Of a DNA stretch of 44,625 nt, positions 1-8,010 are shown piece by piece. Every line of letters starts with the position of its first letter. Position 1 is the stretch's first letter. Made by a program: the position numbers and the translations under genes. The stretch is from assembly GCA_017533785.1 (NCBI GenBank), contig JAFWII010000045.1, positions 1 to 44,625 of the forward strand, given 5' to 3'. The notes below the pieces were generated by a model. It worked only from the letters and a program-made list of their open reading frames with translations. It was not told the DNA's origin and made no database searches. The stretch is from Erysipelotrichaceae bacterium. Lineage in GTDB: Bacteria; Bacillota_I; Bacilli_A; Erysipelotrichales; Erysipelotrichaceae.

Positions 1-270
1 GGAAATATAACCGGTCGCTGCCGAGTAGAGCAGGAGCGTCAGCACGTTTCCGAAAAGAGCGAACAGCAGCGTATCGTGGAACTGTCCCTTATCCATCTTC
101 ATGTTTTTGCCTGTCAGTTTCAGAAGAAGCAGACTGATCACCCCCATGAACAGCAGACGCAGGGATGTCAGCATGAAGACGTTGAGATCACCTGCTTCGC
201 GGATCAGGACCGTCCAGACACCGTTCAGGGAAAATCCAATTGCGGAAAGAATGATCAGAAGTGTACCCAT
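1..270 (-). CDS. DMT-family (EamA-like) transporter, N-terminal part
   Basis: The window edge cuts this gene; the first 90 residues are visible. They start MGTLLIILSAIGFSLNG and contain three hydrophobic stretches (about residues 1-20, 33-50 and 66-85) with the short charged turn typical of EamA/drug-metabolite transporters, so an inner-membrane exporter of small metabolites is likely. The start ATG (268-270) has AAAGGA a few bases upstream. The gene follows the gamma-glutamyltransferase-like gene on the same strand with about 70 bp between, so co-expression is possible. Family assignment rests on the membrane pattern and N-terminal look only; substrate is unknown. Confidence 0.65.
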   Translation of the reverse strand, partial: MGTLLIILSAIGFSLNGVWTVLIREAGDLNVFMLTSLRLLFMGVISLLLLKLTGKNMKMDKGQFHDTLLFALFGNVLTLLLYSAATGYIS

Positions 271-290
271 AATTGTCCTTTATTGTTTGC

Positions 291-315
291 ATCCGGGTGC
301 GTTTCGCACCCGGAT
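291..315. terminator. 11-bp stem hairpin between the ggt-like gene and the DMT gene
   Basis: Perfect inverted repeat ATCCGGGTGCG / CGCACCCGGAT with a 3-nt loop. No clear T-tract follows on the minus strand, so it may be a weak terminator or an mRNA-stabilising/processing hairpin that sets different levels of the two genes. Confidence 0.45.
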
Positions 316-342
316 ATGTTGTTTATTTGATTACGTAAATGA

Positions 343-1995
343 TTACAGACCGATGATGCAGCCGTCACCGCGCGGATCAGAACCGCCGACAAGTACCGTC
401 TGGGTTTCGTCTGTGTACTGAATGATCTGTCCGCGGCCGAACGGTCTGTCACAGTAAGCGCCTGTGTAGGCATCCTGGACATTCAGCTGATGGCCCTTGA
501 ACTGCAGATCTTCGATCGTTGCCGGATTGAAATGGGATTCGATATCAAGACTGAGGCCCTTATTCCAGCAGAAACGCGGAGCATCCAGCGCATTCTGCGG
601 GCTCATCTTGAAGTCGATCATATTCATGGCGACCTGCATGTGGCCCTGGGGCTGCATGTAACCGCCCATGACACCGAACGGACCGACCGGCTTGCCGTCT
701 TTCATCAGGAAGGCCGGGATAATGGTCTGGTAAGGACGCTTGTGCGGTCCGGCATTATTGACATGGCCGTCTTCAACGACGAACGTTGCACCACGTGCCT
801 GTAAGACGAGTCCGTATTCCGGGATCGTGACTGCGGAACCGAACGGATTGTAGCAGGACTGGATCATGGAGATCATGTTGCCCTTTGTATCAGCTGCGCA
901 GAAGTAGCAGGTATCGCAGGCATCCGGCTCACCGGCTTTGAAGTCGGTGGCTTTTGTCTCATCGATCAGTTCCTTGCGGATCTTTGTGTACTTCGGATTC
1001 AGCAGCATGTCGCAGGTGACCTTGGTCATGTAGTCCGGATCAGCAACATACTTGAGTGTGTCGGCAAAGGCGAGCTTGATCGCTTCCATCTGCAGATGCG
1101 TCGTTTTCGGTGTTCCGAAAGCGCTTTCGTCGAATTTGAACTCATTAAGGACGTTCAGAGCCATAAGGGCGGTGATACCCTGACCGTTCGGCGGAAGTTC
1201 GCAGACTTCATAACCGTGATATTTCGCTCTAAGCGGATCGTGCATGACAGGTTCAAAGCCCTGGAAGTCTTCTTCTCTCCAAAGACCGCCGTTCTTCTTG
1301 GCTTCTCTGACGATCGCCTGTGCGATCTTGCCGCCTTTATAGAGCGAATCGCCGTTGGTGGCGACGACTTCCTTCAGGAAAGCCGCCATTGCCGGATGTT
1401 TGACGATCTCGCCGGCTTTCGGTGCTTTTCCGCCCGGGAAGAATTCGTTTTCAAAATTCTTCAGCATATCCTCATTGAGTTGGCCTTTGAGGATGCCTCT
1501 CCACTTTTCAAAGGAGCCCTGAACATACGGAGTGATCGGATGACCTTCTTCCGCGAGTTCGATCGCCGGCTGCGCGACTTCCGCCAGACTCATTGTGCCG
1601 AATTCCTTCAAGAGCTTGATCCAGCCGGCAACACAGCCCGGAAGCGTTGTGCAATCCCAGCCGCCCATCGGCAGTTTGCCCTTATAGCCTTTTTCCTTGA
1701 TATATTCTTCGGTCAGACCTTTCGGAGAGAAACCGGAGGAAGACATACCGTTGAGTTTGTCTTTTGCCCAGACGATAGCGAAGTTATCGCTTCCGTAGGT
1801 GGTAGCAGCCGGCTCAACGACCGGAAGTGCGATCGCAACAGCGACACAGGCGTCGATGGCGTTGCCGCCCTTCTCCAGCATGCGGATACCGGCTTCAGTA
1901 GCGAGCGGATGAGAAGAAGCGACCATACCATGTTTGGCATAGACGTCTCTTCTTCTGGATGGGAAATTGTAGGCGTAGCGATTGAAATCGATCAT
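343..1995 (-). CDS. gamma-glutamyltransferase-like Ntn hydrolase (YwrD-type)
   Basis: A 550-residue member of the gamma-glutamyltranspeptidase family (glutathione and gamma-glutamyl peptide hydrolysis or transfer). The N-terminal half carries the usual HPLATEAG and EKGGNAIDA motifs (residues 29-49). The small-subunit start is seen at DTCYFCAADTKGN, where Thr362 should be the autocatalytic nucleophile, and GVMGGYMQPQGHMQ is present near residue 455. The D-T-x-Y-x-C spacing resembles Bacillus YwrD rather than classic secreted GGT. There is no signal peptide, so it is probably cytoplasmic and uses internal gamma-glutamyl compounds. Start ATG has AAAGGAG 8 nt upstream. It is divergent from a double-TetR regulator, with a palindrome in the shared promoter region, which suggests direct regulation by it. 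Confidence 0.9.
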   Translation of the reverse strand: MIDFNRYAYNFPSRRRDVYAKHGMVASSHPLATEAGIRMLEKGGNAIDACVAVAIALPVVEPAATTYGSDNFAIVWAKDKLNGMSSSGFSPKGLTEEYIKEKGYKGKLPMGGWDCTTLPGCVAGWIKLLKEFGTMSLAEVAQPAIELAEEGHPITPYVQGSFEKWRGILKGQLNEDMLKNFENEFFPGGKAPKAGEIVKHPAMAAFLKEVVATNGDSLYKGGKIAQAIVREAKKNGGLWREEDFQGFEPVMHDPLRAKYHGYEVCELPPNGQGITALMALNVLNEFKFDESAFGTPKTTHLQMEAIKLAFADTLKYVADPDYMTKVTCDMLLNPKYTKIRKELIDETKATDFKAGEPDACDTCYFCAADTKGNMISMIQSCYNPFGSAVTIPEYGLVLQARGATFVVEDGHVNNAGPHKRPYQTIIPAFLMKDGKPVGPFGVMGGYMQPQGHMQVAMNMIDFKMSPQNALDAPRFCWNKGLSLDIESHFNPATIEDLQFKGHQLNVQDAYTGAYCDRPFGRGQIIQYTDETQTVLVGGSDPRGDGCIIGL

Positions 1996-2063
1996 GATGA
2001 ACTCCTTTCTAACGATCCATTTCGTTATCTTGATTTCATCTTAGAATCAGCAGCGAACCGCGC

Positions 2064-2078
2064 ACAATTTGCAATTGT
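2064..2078. promoter_or_regulatory. palindromic operator candidate between ggt-like gene and TetR-TetR gene
   Basis: ACAATT-TGC-AATTGT is a perfect 6-bp-arm palindrome in the 187-bp divergent intergenic region. The right half extends to AATTGTTC, and the same octamer recurs at 2114-2121. A protein with two DNA-binding heads could contact both. Binding is inferred, not shown. Confidence 0.45.
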
Positions 2079-2182
2079 TCCGGCAAAATCCATTAGTTGA
2101 CACCGGAAAAACGAATTGTTCAGAATATACGGATATTTTCACTCAAAAATACCTTTACAAATCAATATGCTATTATGTATCT

Positions 2183-3403
2183 ATGGCAGAAGGTGCAGTC
2201 GTCAGAGCGAAAGTCGACCGCAGAGTAACACGCACAGAAAAGGCGATCTGTGATGCCTTCTTCAGACTGCTAAAGGAAAAATCATATAGCGAGATCAAGG
2301 CGTCTGAGATCATCGAAAAGTCCGGCTACAGCCGGCAGGCTTTTTACCTGCATTACCGTTCCAAAGAAGACCTGGTCAATGTGATCATGGAAGAGCATCT
2401 GGACCACATAAAGACCGTCGTTGAGGATTTTGTGAGATCTCATCCGAATATCAGTGAATCCCGCAGCGAGATCCGGAAACTGCACCGGGCGATTTTTTCG
2501 ACTGTTATAGAAGACAGGTTGAAATCCCATGCGCTGCATGAAAACAGCTGTTTTGCGCCGTTCGCACTGATGTTCATGAATTATCTGCTGAATGCTCCGA
2601 TCCCGGTCCCGCTGTTCAATTACCGGCAGCAGCGGAATTTGGAATATATGAATATGATCGCGTCATATTATCTCAACGCGACAGCAGGCTACTGGATCGA
2701 AACGGACTTCCGCATTTCTCTCGACAAGATCTCCGACGTATACACAAGTTCTGTATTCGGTCCGGGCGGATCCTTCCCGATAAACGACCAGCTTGTAGTC
2801 CCCTTCATCGCGCACGAAAACATCCGGATCTCCGAAAGAAAAACCAAAAACGAACCAATTCCCGCTGACACTGTTCCGGCATCAAAAGAGACGATCAGCA
2901 CCTACATGGAAGCTCTTCTTCAGCTGATGAGAGAGGACAGGAAGATCTCCGTCCGTTCCCTCTCGGAAAGAGCCGGTTATTCGCGGACAACTTTTTATAA
3001 TTACTTCGAATCTGTCCCGGATCTTATTGAAAAAACGATGGACCAGGAACTACACCTTCTTCTAAAAGAAGTCGACCGCGCTCTCTTGCACAACAATCAA
3101 AACAGACAGGACGTCGAAAAATCCTTCACCCCTGTCTTTCGTCATATTCTTAAAAAACGCAATTACTATGAAGCTTTCTTCAAGTATGACTGTTTCTCTT
3201 CTTTCGTATCCCAGCTGATCGGAAAACTGGAAGAACGCAGGATGCCGGAGCCAAAACTGAACAAACTGGTCTTCGATGATCCACTGTTCGTCAGGATAAT
3301 CAGTTCCTATCTCTTTTTTGGGACTATCCACTACATCGTTGTTTACCCTGTCGATATGAACGCCAGACAAACAGCACACCTTTTCGCGAAATCCTTTTTC
3401 TAG
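2183..3403 (+). CDS. transcriptional regulator with two TetR-type DNA-binding domains
   Basis: A 406-residue protein with two separate TetR N-terminal helix-turn-helix domains: residues about 17-65 (recognition helix around GYSRQAFYLHYRSKEDL) and about 236-284 (GYSRTTFYNYFESVPDL). Each is followed by an alpha-helical segment of about 120-170 residues. Ordinary TetR proteins are about 200 residues with one such domain and act as dimers, so this is like a covalent dimer. I chose ATG 2183, not the in-frame ATG at 2069, because the longer start would run through the intergenic promoter region and no Shine-Dalgarno site supports it. Extended -10 TGC-TATTAT ends 6 nt before 2183, so the mRNA may be leaderless. 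The divergent neighbour is the likely target. Ligand unknown. Confidence 0.85.
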   Translation: MAEGAVVRAKVDRRVTRTEKAICDAFFRLLKEKSYSEIKASEIIEKSGYSRQAFYLHYRSKEDLVNVIMEEHLDHIKTVVEDFVRSHPNISESRSEIRKLHRAIFSTVIEDRLKSHALHENSCFAPFALMFMNYLLNAPIPVPLFNYRQQRNLEYMNMIASYYLNATAGYWIETDFRISLDKISDVYTSSVFGPGGSFPINDQLVVPFIAHENIRISERKTKNEPIPADTVPASKETISTYMEALLQLMREDRKISVRSLSERAGYSRTTFYNYFESVPDLIEKTMDQELHLLLKEVDRALLHNNQNRQDVEKSFTPVFRHILKKRNYYEAFFKYDCFSSFVSQLIGKLEERRMPEPKLNKLVFDDPLFVRIISSYLFFGTIHYIVVYPVDMNARQTAHLFAKSFF

Positions 3404-3425
3404 GCAAAATGCCCGTATACAATTT

Positions 3426-3453
3426 AAAGCCCCGTTCCGGGGCTTTTTCTTTT
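3426..3453 (+). terminator. intrinsic terminator of the TetR-TetR gene
   Basis: AAAGCCCCG-TTC-CGGGGCTTT followed by TTCTTTTT. On the other strand it is followed by TTTAAATT, so it probably also serves the convergent acetyltransferase gene. Confidence 0.9.
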
Positions 3454-3462
3454 TACTGTGTT

Positions 3463-3903
3463 TCAAGTATCTATTCTCTTCAATGGATCGATCAGATAAT
3501 TGCGGTATGTAAGGTCATCCCTTTTTGTGAAACCCATCTTCTCCCAGAAGGCGTTGCCCGCCTCGTTGCGGGAGAAGACAACAAGATTGACCTTATGGAT
3601 CCCGAGTTCCCTGAATGCATTGACTGCCGCATTGACGAGAGCTTTTCCGATCCCTTCGTAACGGCGATCCGGGGAAACGGCCGTATGGCTGAAGATCCCC
3701 CGGCGCCCGTCGTTTCCGGCAAGCACCGCGCCGAGGATCTGCTCCCCTTCACAGGCAACGAAACAGGTATCCGGATTACGGTCGAGATACTTCTTTATTC
3801 CCTCTTTCGAATCGTCGAGATCGTTCAGACCCATTCCCTTGCAGGACAGCCACAGGGCGTAGACCTTTTCATAATCTCCGATCGTCATCTTTCGAATTTC
3901 CAT
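3463..3903 (-). CDS. GNAT-family N-acetyltransferase
   Basis: A 146-residue single-domain GNAT enzyme that should transfer acetyl from acetyl-CoA to an amine. The acetyl-CoA loop is seen as SPDRRYEGIGKALV (about residues 77-90), and the C-terminal NEAGNAFWEKMGF element (about 113-125) is the usual alpha4/beta6 region. Substrate cannot be told; the general look is that of RimI/YpeA-like small GNATs. ATG is preceded by GGAGGAGG at good spacing. The gene lies downstream of ndk on the same strand, separated by the ndk terminator. Confidence 0.85.
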   Translation of the reverse strand: MEIRKMTIGDYEKVYALWLSCKGMGLNDLDDSKEGIKKYLDRNPDTCFVACEGEQILGAVLAGNDGRRGIFSHTAVSPDRRYEGIGKALVNAAVNAFRELGIHKVNLVVFSRNEAGNAFWEKMGFTKRDDLTYRNYLIDPLKRIDT

Positions 3904-3920
3904 GACTGCCTCCTCCTATG

Positions 3921-3943
3921 AAAAAAGGCACAAAGTGCCTTAT
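3921..3943 (-). terminator. intrinsic terminator of ndk overlapping its stop codon
   Basis: On the minus strand AAGGCAC-TTT-GTGCCTT followed by TTTTC; the ndk TAA stop lies in the first arm. Confidence 0.85.
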
Positions 3944-4344
3944 TCGCCAAAAAAGCGTCTGATCTCGGCTTCCGCTGTCTCCGGCGCATCGGAGCCGTGA
4001 ATGATGTTGTAGGTCGTGGACGTTGCGAAATCTCCGCGGATCGTTCCCGGCTGGGCAGCGCCGAATCTTGTCGGTCCCATTAAAAGACGCATGCCTTCGA
4101 TGGCATTCTCGCCCTCGACGATCATGGCGACGACCGGTCCGGATGTCATATACTTCAGAGTCTCCGGGAAAAACGGCTTGTCAGCGATGTGAGCATAATG
4201 CTCGCGCAGGATCGCTTCGCTCAGATTGATCATCTTCATATCGGCGATACGGTAGCCTCTTCTCTCGATGCGGGCGATGACTTCACCGATCAGACCGCGC
4301 TGCACGCAGTCCGGCTTCAACATGATATAGGTTCTTTCGTTCAT
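3940..4344 (-). CDS. ndk: nucleoside diphosphate kinase
   Basis: A 134-residue nucleoside diphosphate kinase that transfers the gamma-phosphate from ATP to NDPs through a phosphohistidine and so balances (d)NTP pools in the cytoplasm. MNERTYIMLKPD is the standard N-terminus with Lys10. The active-site His116 sits in NIIHGSD, and GPTRFGAAQPGTIRGDF is intact. I use the ATG at 4344 because it gives the family N-terminus and has AAGGA upstream; an in-frame ATG 99 nt earlier would overlap the neighbouring gene and add a non-family extension. Confidence 0.97.
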   Translation of the reverse strand: MNERTYIMLKPDCVQRGLIGEVIARIERRGYRIADMKMINLSEAILREHYAHIADKPFFPETLKYMTSGPVVAMIVEGENAIEGMRLLMGPTRFGAAQPGTIRGDFATSTTYNIIHGSDAPETAEAEIRRFFGE

Positions 4345-4396
4345 TTCTGATCCTTCTTTCGTCAATGGACTGATTATAGCACAGCCGTCCGCTTTC

Positions 4397-5086
4397 TCAG
4401 AATTCTCTTTCCTCTTCCGGATCGAGCACGACGACCCGGGCATCGCATTCCTTCGCGACCAGTTCCTTAAACTGATCGAGGTCCGTGCGGATCGCCGGGA
4501 AGGTGCCGTAGTGCATCGGGATCACGGTCTTCGTCTTCAGCCAGCCGGCTGCGACGGCAGCATCCTCGATATCCATCGTATAGTAGCCGCCTACCGGCAG
4601 AAGAGCGATATCGATATTATAGCGGGCTATTACTTTCTCCATGTCTCCGAATAACGCGGTGTCACCGGCGAAATAAACTGTCGTTTCACCGTCGGAAATG
4701 ACAAAGCCGACCGGTAACGCATAGCCGTTGATGCAGTTGATGCGGGTGCCGTGCCAGGCCGGGACCATACGGATCTTAAAGTCGCCGACTTCGACCGTTC
4801 CGCCCAGACTGAAGCCGACAGACGGAATGCTCTTCATCAGTCCGGCGTCGCTCAGCTGACCGACCATATCGACGATCGCCACAAAAGTCGCGCTGTTGGC
4901 CCGGCAGATGTCCAGCGCATCCCCCAGATGATCGCCGTGGCCATGCGAAACGAGAACGGCGTCTGGATGCAGGTCCTCCACTTTTGCCTGGCAGAGCGGA
5001 TTGCCGCTGATGTAGGGATCTGTCAGGATGGTGGTATTCCCGGAAGTGAGTTCAAAGCAGGCGTGTCCGTGGAATTTGATCTTCAT
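4397..5086 (-). CDS. UPF0173-type metal-dependent hydrolase (metallo-beta-lactamase fold)
   Basis: A 229-residue protein of the UPF0173/YtkL group of metallo-beta-lactamase-fold hydrolases. Di-metal ligands are visible as SHGHGDH (His48, His50, Asp52, His53), His112 in AWHGT, Asp142 in FAGDT and His192 in MHYGT. The N-terminal FHGHACF is also characteristic. It is cytoplasmic with no signal peptide; the substrate of the family is not established. RBS AAAAGGAG precedes the ATG. It lies 12 nt downstream of the secreted-protein gene at 5099, so the two are probably co-transcribed. Confidence 0.9.
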   Translation of the reverse strand: MKIKFHGHACFELTSGNTTILTDPYISGNPLCQAKVEDLHPDAVLVSHGHGDHLGDALDICRANSATFVAIVDMVGQLSDAGLMKSIPSVGFSLGGTVEVGDFKIRMVPAWHGTRINCINGYALPVGFVISDGETTVYFAGDTALFGDMEKVIARYNIDIALLPVGGYYTMDIEDAAVAAGWLKTKTVIPMHYGTFPAIRTDLDQFKELVAKECDARVVVLDPEEEREF

Positions 5087-5098
5087 AATTCGCTCCTT

Positions 5099-5839
5099 TT
5101 ATTCTTTGACATAGTACGGGGCAGACCCGTCGATATAGGACAGGATATGCCCGCCCAGTTTTGTGAGTATTTCGCTGCCGTTTTCCGGCTGGCGGTCGCT
5201 GTTGACGGAGATCTTCGCGCCCTCCGGTGTGCGGAGGTAGAAGCTCTGATAGATGCTTCCCCGCTCCGTCTTTTCGAGATCGTTCCAGGAAGGAAGATCA
5301 TACTGACCGGCAAGCCGGCAGAGTTCCCCGAAGATGAATTCCGGAAGCAGATAAAAGCTGTCCGCTCCGGTCATGTTCTCCTGTTCGATCCAGATCTTAT
5401 TCGGTTGTGAGGATGCATAGATACGCAGGTAATACCCGTCCGAACGGTCTTCTTTTTCTCCGGAATAGAGATACTGCGCCAGCATGTCCTCTTCCTTTGG
5501 CCTTTCGAATTCGGGTTCCTGAGGCGGCAGCGCCATCATATCGTTCCGGTGCGAACATTCCAGCTTTACGTCATGGTCAGGCATGATGAAGGTGACCTCG
5601 ATCCCTTTCCCGGAATCGTAGCCGTGATTGATCCTTTCGCCGTCGAGGTAGAAAGAATAGCTTGTATCCGTGGCGATCATATAATAATAGACCGTGACTG
5701 TCTCGCCGGCGGCATAGCTGTCTTTGGCGTCGCGGTAGAATTGTTTCTGCCCGCAGTAATCCACTCTGTATTTTCTTGCGCAGTCCGTCATGATCAGTGC
5801 GGTGAATAAGGATAAAACGATGATCAGGATCCTTTTCAC
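5099..5839 (-). CDS. putative exported protein, unknown function
   Basis: A 246-residue protein starting with a clear signal-type sequence (MKRILIIVLSLFTALIMTDC). Cys20 could be lipidated, but Asp at -1 is a poor lipobox, so lipoprotein status is uncertain. The mature part has a first section rich in aromatic residues (about 25-90), resembling a small beta domain (YRVDYCGQK...FYLDGERI), an acidic linker and a second alpha/beta section. I do not recognise the family. The start is GTG, chosen because AGGAGGTGA lies just upstream. Same strand and 12 nt upstream of the UPF0173 gene. Confidence 0.7.
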   Translation of the reverse strand: MKRILIIVLSLFTALIMTDCARKYRVDYCGQKQFYRDAKDSYAAGETVTVYYYMIATDTSYSFYLDGERINHGYDSGKGIEVTFIMPDHDVKLECSHRNDMMALPPQEPEFERPKEEDMLAQYLYSGEKEDRSDGYYLRIYASSQPNKIWIEQENMTGADSFYLLPEFIFGELCRLAGQYDLPSWNDLEKTERGSIYQSFYLRTPEGAKISVNSDRQPENGSEILTKLGGHILSYIDGSAPYYVKE

Positions 5840-5903
5840 CTTCCCTCACCTCCTGTTCAGTTTCATGTTAACAAATCCGCTGCCGAAAAACACGGAAAGC
5901 ACG

Positions 5904-5926
5904 AAAAAAGCCGGCATGCCGGCTTA
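5904..5926 (-). terminator. intrinsic terminator of the alcohol dehydrogenase gene
   Basis: Perfect palindrome AAGCCGGCA/TGCCGGCTT followed on the minus strand by TTTTCG, just after the dehydrogenase stop. Confidence 0.9.
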
Positions 5927-5932
5927 TCGTTC

Positions 5933-7102
5933 TTAAAGACAGTCTGTAAAGATCGCGATGACGTCTTCCTTTGTCAGCGGGACGAAGGCCTTGTCGAGCG
6001 CGCGGACCTGGCATACATGTTCCGCCATCTCCTCGAAATGCTCGGTGCCGATATTGACTTCGCTGAGGCTCATTGGGATCTCACAGTCGCGGAAGAACTG
6101 TTCAAGAGCGTCGATGCCTCTTAAGGCGAGCTCGTGTTCGTCTTCTCCTTCCAGTCCCCAGACGTTCTTCGCAAAGCGGACGAAACGCCACTGGCAGGAC
6201 GGGTCTTTCTTCAGGATGAAGCGCATCCATCTGGGCGTCAGGATCGCGAGACCGGTGCCGTGGGTGATGTCATAGAAAGCGGAGAGCTCATGTTCGAGAC
6301 CGTGGCACGGCCAGGAAGTTGAGAGTTTTCCGTATTCCGGAATGTCGGAGCAGGCGACGGATTCCGCATGCATCAGATTCGCTCTGGCGGAGTAGTTGTC
6401 CGGTTCTCTCAGGGCGATCGGAAGATTCTTTATAACGGACTTCAGGATCGTTTCGGCGATGCCGTCCGCCAGTTCGCTGTCTTCGGTCTTGGAGAAGTAG
6501 CCTTCCATGATGTGACTCATGATATCGGCGGAACCGGCTGCCGTCTGGTATTTCGAAACGCTGAAGGTATAGGTCGGATCGAGGATCGAGACCGCCGGGA
6601 AGGTAAAGCCGCTGCCGAGCTTCTCGTTGGTCTTGAGATTGCTGATGACGCCGCCGTTGTCGAAGTCGGAACCGGTGGCGCTCAGTGTCAGGATATCGAC
6701 CAGGGGCAGGGACTTCTTTGTGCCCTTGACGTATTTGACCATGTACCAGAGATCGTCGCCCTCGTAATAGAAGCCGGAGCAGACCGCCTTGGCGCAGTCG
6801 ATGACGCTGCCGCCGCCGACTGCCAGGACGACGTCGATATTATTCTCTTTGCATAACTGAACGCCGCGTTCGACCGATTCGATACGCGGATTCGGTTCGA
6901 TGCCGCTGAGCTCGGTAACGGTGAAACCGCCTTCATTCAGGATCTTCATTACTTCGTCGTAGAGGCCGGTCTTCTTGATGGATCCTCCGCCGTAAGCCAG
7001 CAGGACATTTTTGCCGAACTGACGCAGGGACTCGTCAAGGTGCGAGATCATGCCTTTGCCGAAATAGACTTTGGTGGGGATGTCGTGTATATAGTTTTCC
7101 AT
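5933..7102 (-). CDS. iron-containing alcohol dehydrogenase (butanol dehydrogenase / YugJ type)
   Basis: A 389-residue group III alcohol dehydrogenase that interconverts aldehydes and alcohols with NAD(P)H, most likely as a fermentative electron sink. GGGS motifs of the nucleotide site are at residues 38-41 and 96-99. The four metal ligands are Asp193, His197, His267 and His281, exactly at the family positions (SADIMSH; CHGLEHE; DITHGTG). The length is normal. RBS AGAGGAAAG precedes the ATG. It is transcribed alone: a terminator follows, and the upstream neighbour is divergent. Confidence 0.95.
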   Translation of the reverse strand: MENYIHDIPTKVYFGKGMISHLDESLRQFGKNVLLAYGGGSIKKTGLYDEVMKILNEGGFTVTELSGIEPNPRIESVERGVQLCKENNIDVVLAVGGGSVIDCAKAVCSGFYYEGDDLWYMVKYVKGTKKSLPLVDILTLSATGSDFDNGGVISNLKTNEKLGSGFTFPAVSILDPTYTFSVSKYQTAAGSADIMSHIMEGYFSKTEDSELADGIAETILKSVIKNLPIALREPDNYSARANLMHAESVACSDIPEYGKLSTSWPCHGLEHELSAFYDITHGTGLAILTPRWMRFILKKDPSCQWRFVRFAKNVWGLEGEDEHELALRGIDALEQFFRDCEIPMSLSEVNIGTEHFEEMAEHVCQVRALDKAFVPLTKEDVIAIFTDCL

Positions 7103-7183
7103 ATTCTTTCCTCTTTTTCTCGTGCATTACTAATATAACAGAAGAGACCGGGAAAACCGAAAGGCATGCCCGAAAAGTGTATT

Positions 7184-7212
7184 TCGACACGATACGCAAG
7201 AGGGAGTATGAT
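7184..7212 (+). promoter_or_regulatory. sigma-A-type promoter of the MBL hydrolase gene
   Basis: TCGACA, 17-nt spacer, TATGAT, placed 32 nt before the ATG at 7245. Confidence 0.6.
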
Positions 7213-7244
7213 GAAAAGGAAGAGCCGGAAAGGAAGGAAGACAC

Positions 7245-7934
7245 ATGGAACTCTACCAGCTGAATGAACGCGTATACTACAGCGCTTACGAGGAAGAACG
7301 GGACCGTCCCGCGATCGGCTATATCCGCGGTGACCGTTTCAGCATCGCCATCGATGCCGGACATTCCGAGGAACACCTGCGCGAATTCTATGACGCGCTG
7401 AAGGAAAAAGACCTTCCTTTGCCGGAACTGACGATCCTGACCCACTGGCACTGGGATCACACTTTCGCAATGCATGCGGTAAACGGACTGACGCTCGCGA
7501 ACAGAAGGACAGATGAATACCTGCGCAGGTTCATCGAAGAGCGCAGCGAAGAGAAGGACAAGGAATTTCTGAAGCTCGATCCCAGCATCACCAGGGAATA
7601 TGCGCATCAGAAACTGACCGTCGTGCCGGCCGATCTTGTCTTCGAAAACGAGATCACGGTCGATGCGGGCGGTATCCTTGTCAAAGCGTTCCGGGCAGTC
7701 TCCCCGCATACGGATGACGCGACCCTGATCCTGCTTCCGGAAGAAAAAGTGCTGTTTTTCGGTGACGCGATCAGCGGCGTCTTCCCGACCTGGATCGCAG
7801 ACCCGGTGCTGAAGAGGCAGTTCATCAAAGTGATCGAGGGCGTCGATTGCGAGTTCTGCATCGGCGGCCACTGGCCTTTATGGAAAAAAGAAGATCTGCT
7901 GAAGGAACTGAAAGAAGAACTGGCAGAAGCATAA
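7245..7934 (+). CDS. metallo-beta-lactamase-fold hydrolase
   Basis: A 229-residue metallo-beta-lactamase-fold protein. The signature THWHWDH gives His67, His69, Asp71 and His72; SPHTDD (around 161-166), FFGDAI (around 177-182) and IGGHWPL (around 211-217) supply the other metal ligands. It has no signal peptide, so it is cytoplasmic. The compact single domain resembles glyoxalase-II-like thioester or phosphodiester hydrolases, but the substrate cannot be told. RBS GGAAGGAAG. It has its own promoter and terminator and is divergent from the alcohol dehydrogenase. Confidence 0.88.
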   Translation: MELYQLNERVYYSAYEEERDRPAIGYIRGDRFSIAIDAGHSEEHLREFYDALKEKDLPLPELTILTHWHWDHTFAMHAVNGLTLANRRTDEYLRRFIEERSEEKDKEFLKLDPSITREYAHQKLTVVPADLVFENEITVDAGGILVKAFRAVSPHTDDATLILLPEEKVLFFGDAISGVFPTWIADPVLKRQFIKVIEGVDCEFCIGGHWPLWKKEDLLKELKEELAEA

Positions 7935-7980
7935 AAAAACCGCCTGTCTGTTCTGACAGGACGGTCAACCTGTTATTTCG

Positions 7981-8010
7981 GCATTGCCCAGGGGCAGTGC
8001 TTTTTATTTT
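7981..8010 (+). terminator. intrinsic terminator of the MBL hydrolase gene
   Basis: GCATTGCCC-AG-GGGCAGTGC (one G-T pair) followed by TTTTTATTTT. It overlaps the stop codon of the convergent Sel1-repeat gene. Confidence 0.85.

Noticed and set aside
1096..2100. 334-codon frame opposite the ggt-like gene
   Set aside because: Shadow frame without family motifs or RBS; the minus-strand enzyme is unmistakable.
2069..2182. Longer N-terminus for the double-TetR regulator
   Set aside because: It would overlap the palindrome and promoter of the divergent gene and adds 38 residues unlike the TetR start.
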